Source: an uncultured Clostridia bacterium (GTDB taxonomy: Bacteria > Bacillota > Clostridia > TANB77 > CAG-508). From it: a DNA stretch of 5,223 nucleotides. The position numbers were made by a program, and so were the translations under genes. The stretch lies in NCBI GenBank assembly GCA_944390615.1, contig CALXRJ010000080.1:1-5223 (forward strand), read 5' to 3'. The stretch's first letter is position 1. Each line of letters starts with the position of its first letter. Positions 5,217-5,223 of the stretch are shown here, one piece after another. The notes beneath the pieces are model-generated. The model searched no databases, was not told the DNA's origin, and worked only from the letters and a program-made list of their open reading frames with translations.

Positions 5217-5223
5217 AGGAAAA

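Noticed and set aside
1..5223. CRISPR array, tRNA or rRNA genes, complete insertion sequence
   Set aside because: I found no regularly spaced direct repeats, no tRNA-like TTCGA arm with a matching fold, no rRNA sequence and no transposase.

Overview
The window comes from an AT-rich, low-GC Gram-positive bacterium, most likely a member of the Clostridia. The evidence is strong GGAGG-type ribosome binding sites, sigma-A-like promoters, the rpsB-tsf pair, heavy use of A/T-ending codons, and one promoter that fits the forespore sigma-F pattern, which hints at a spore former. All recognisable genes lie on the + strand.

Layout. Positions 1-314 hold the 3' end of an RlmB-type SpoU 2'-O-methyltransferase gene. 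Directly after it, with a ribosome binding site overlapping the rlmB stop, comes a gene for a large membrane-anchored extracytoplasmic protein of unknown function. Its reading frame has no ATG, GTG or TTG at the expected place, and an AUA at 327 is the best-placed start. From 2098 to 2357, immediately after that gene, lies a 260-bp imperfect palindrome with 15-bp terminal inverted repeats. It looks like a MITE-like or long-hairpin element. A strong promoter (2395-2423) then drives a leader of about 105 nt, followed by rpsB (ribosomal protein S2) and tsf (elongation factor Ts), separated by a hairpin that may attenuate transcription.

The tsf transcript runs into a perfect 13-bp inverted repeat followed by eight T. 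The right arm of this hairpin contains the ribosome binding site of the next gene, a 70-residue single-pass membrane protein starting at TTG. A TATAAT lies in the hairpin loop, so a transcript starting there would lack the left arm. Next is a 170-residue protein preceded by a sigma-F-like promoter. Its sequence resembles the end of the central domain of Mur ligases but has no P-loop. The window closes with a strong sigma-A-like promoter for a gene beyond the right edge.

How the parts fit. RlmB, S2 and EF-Ts are translation housekeeping genes. The 3' section (4314-5168) looks like a separate unit, possibly expressed in sporulation and possibly linked to the envelope. The items most worth a second look are the 260-bp palindrome, the P-loop-less Mur-like protein with its sporulation-type promoter, the hairpin that sequesters a ribosome binding site, and the AUA start candidate.
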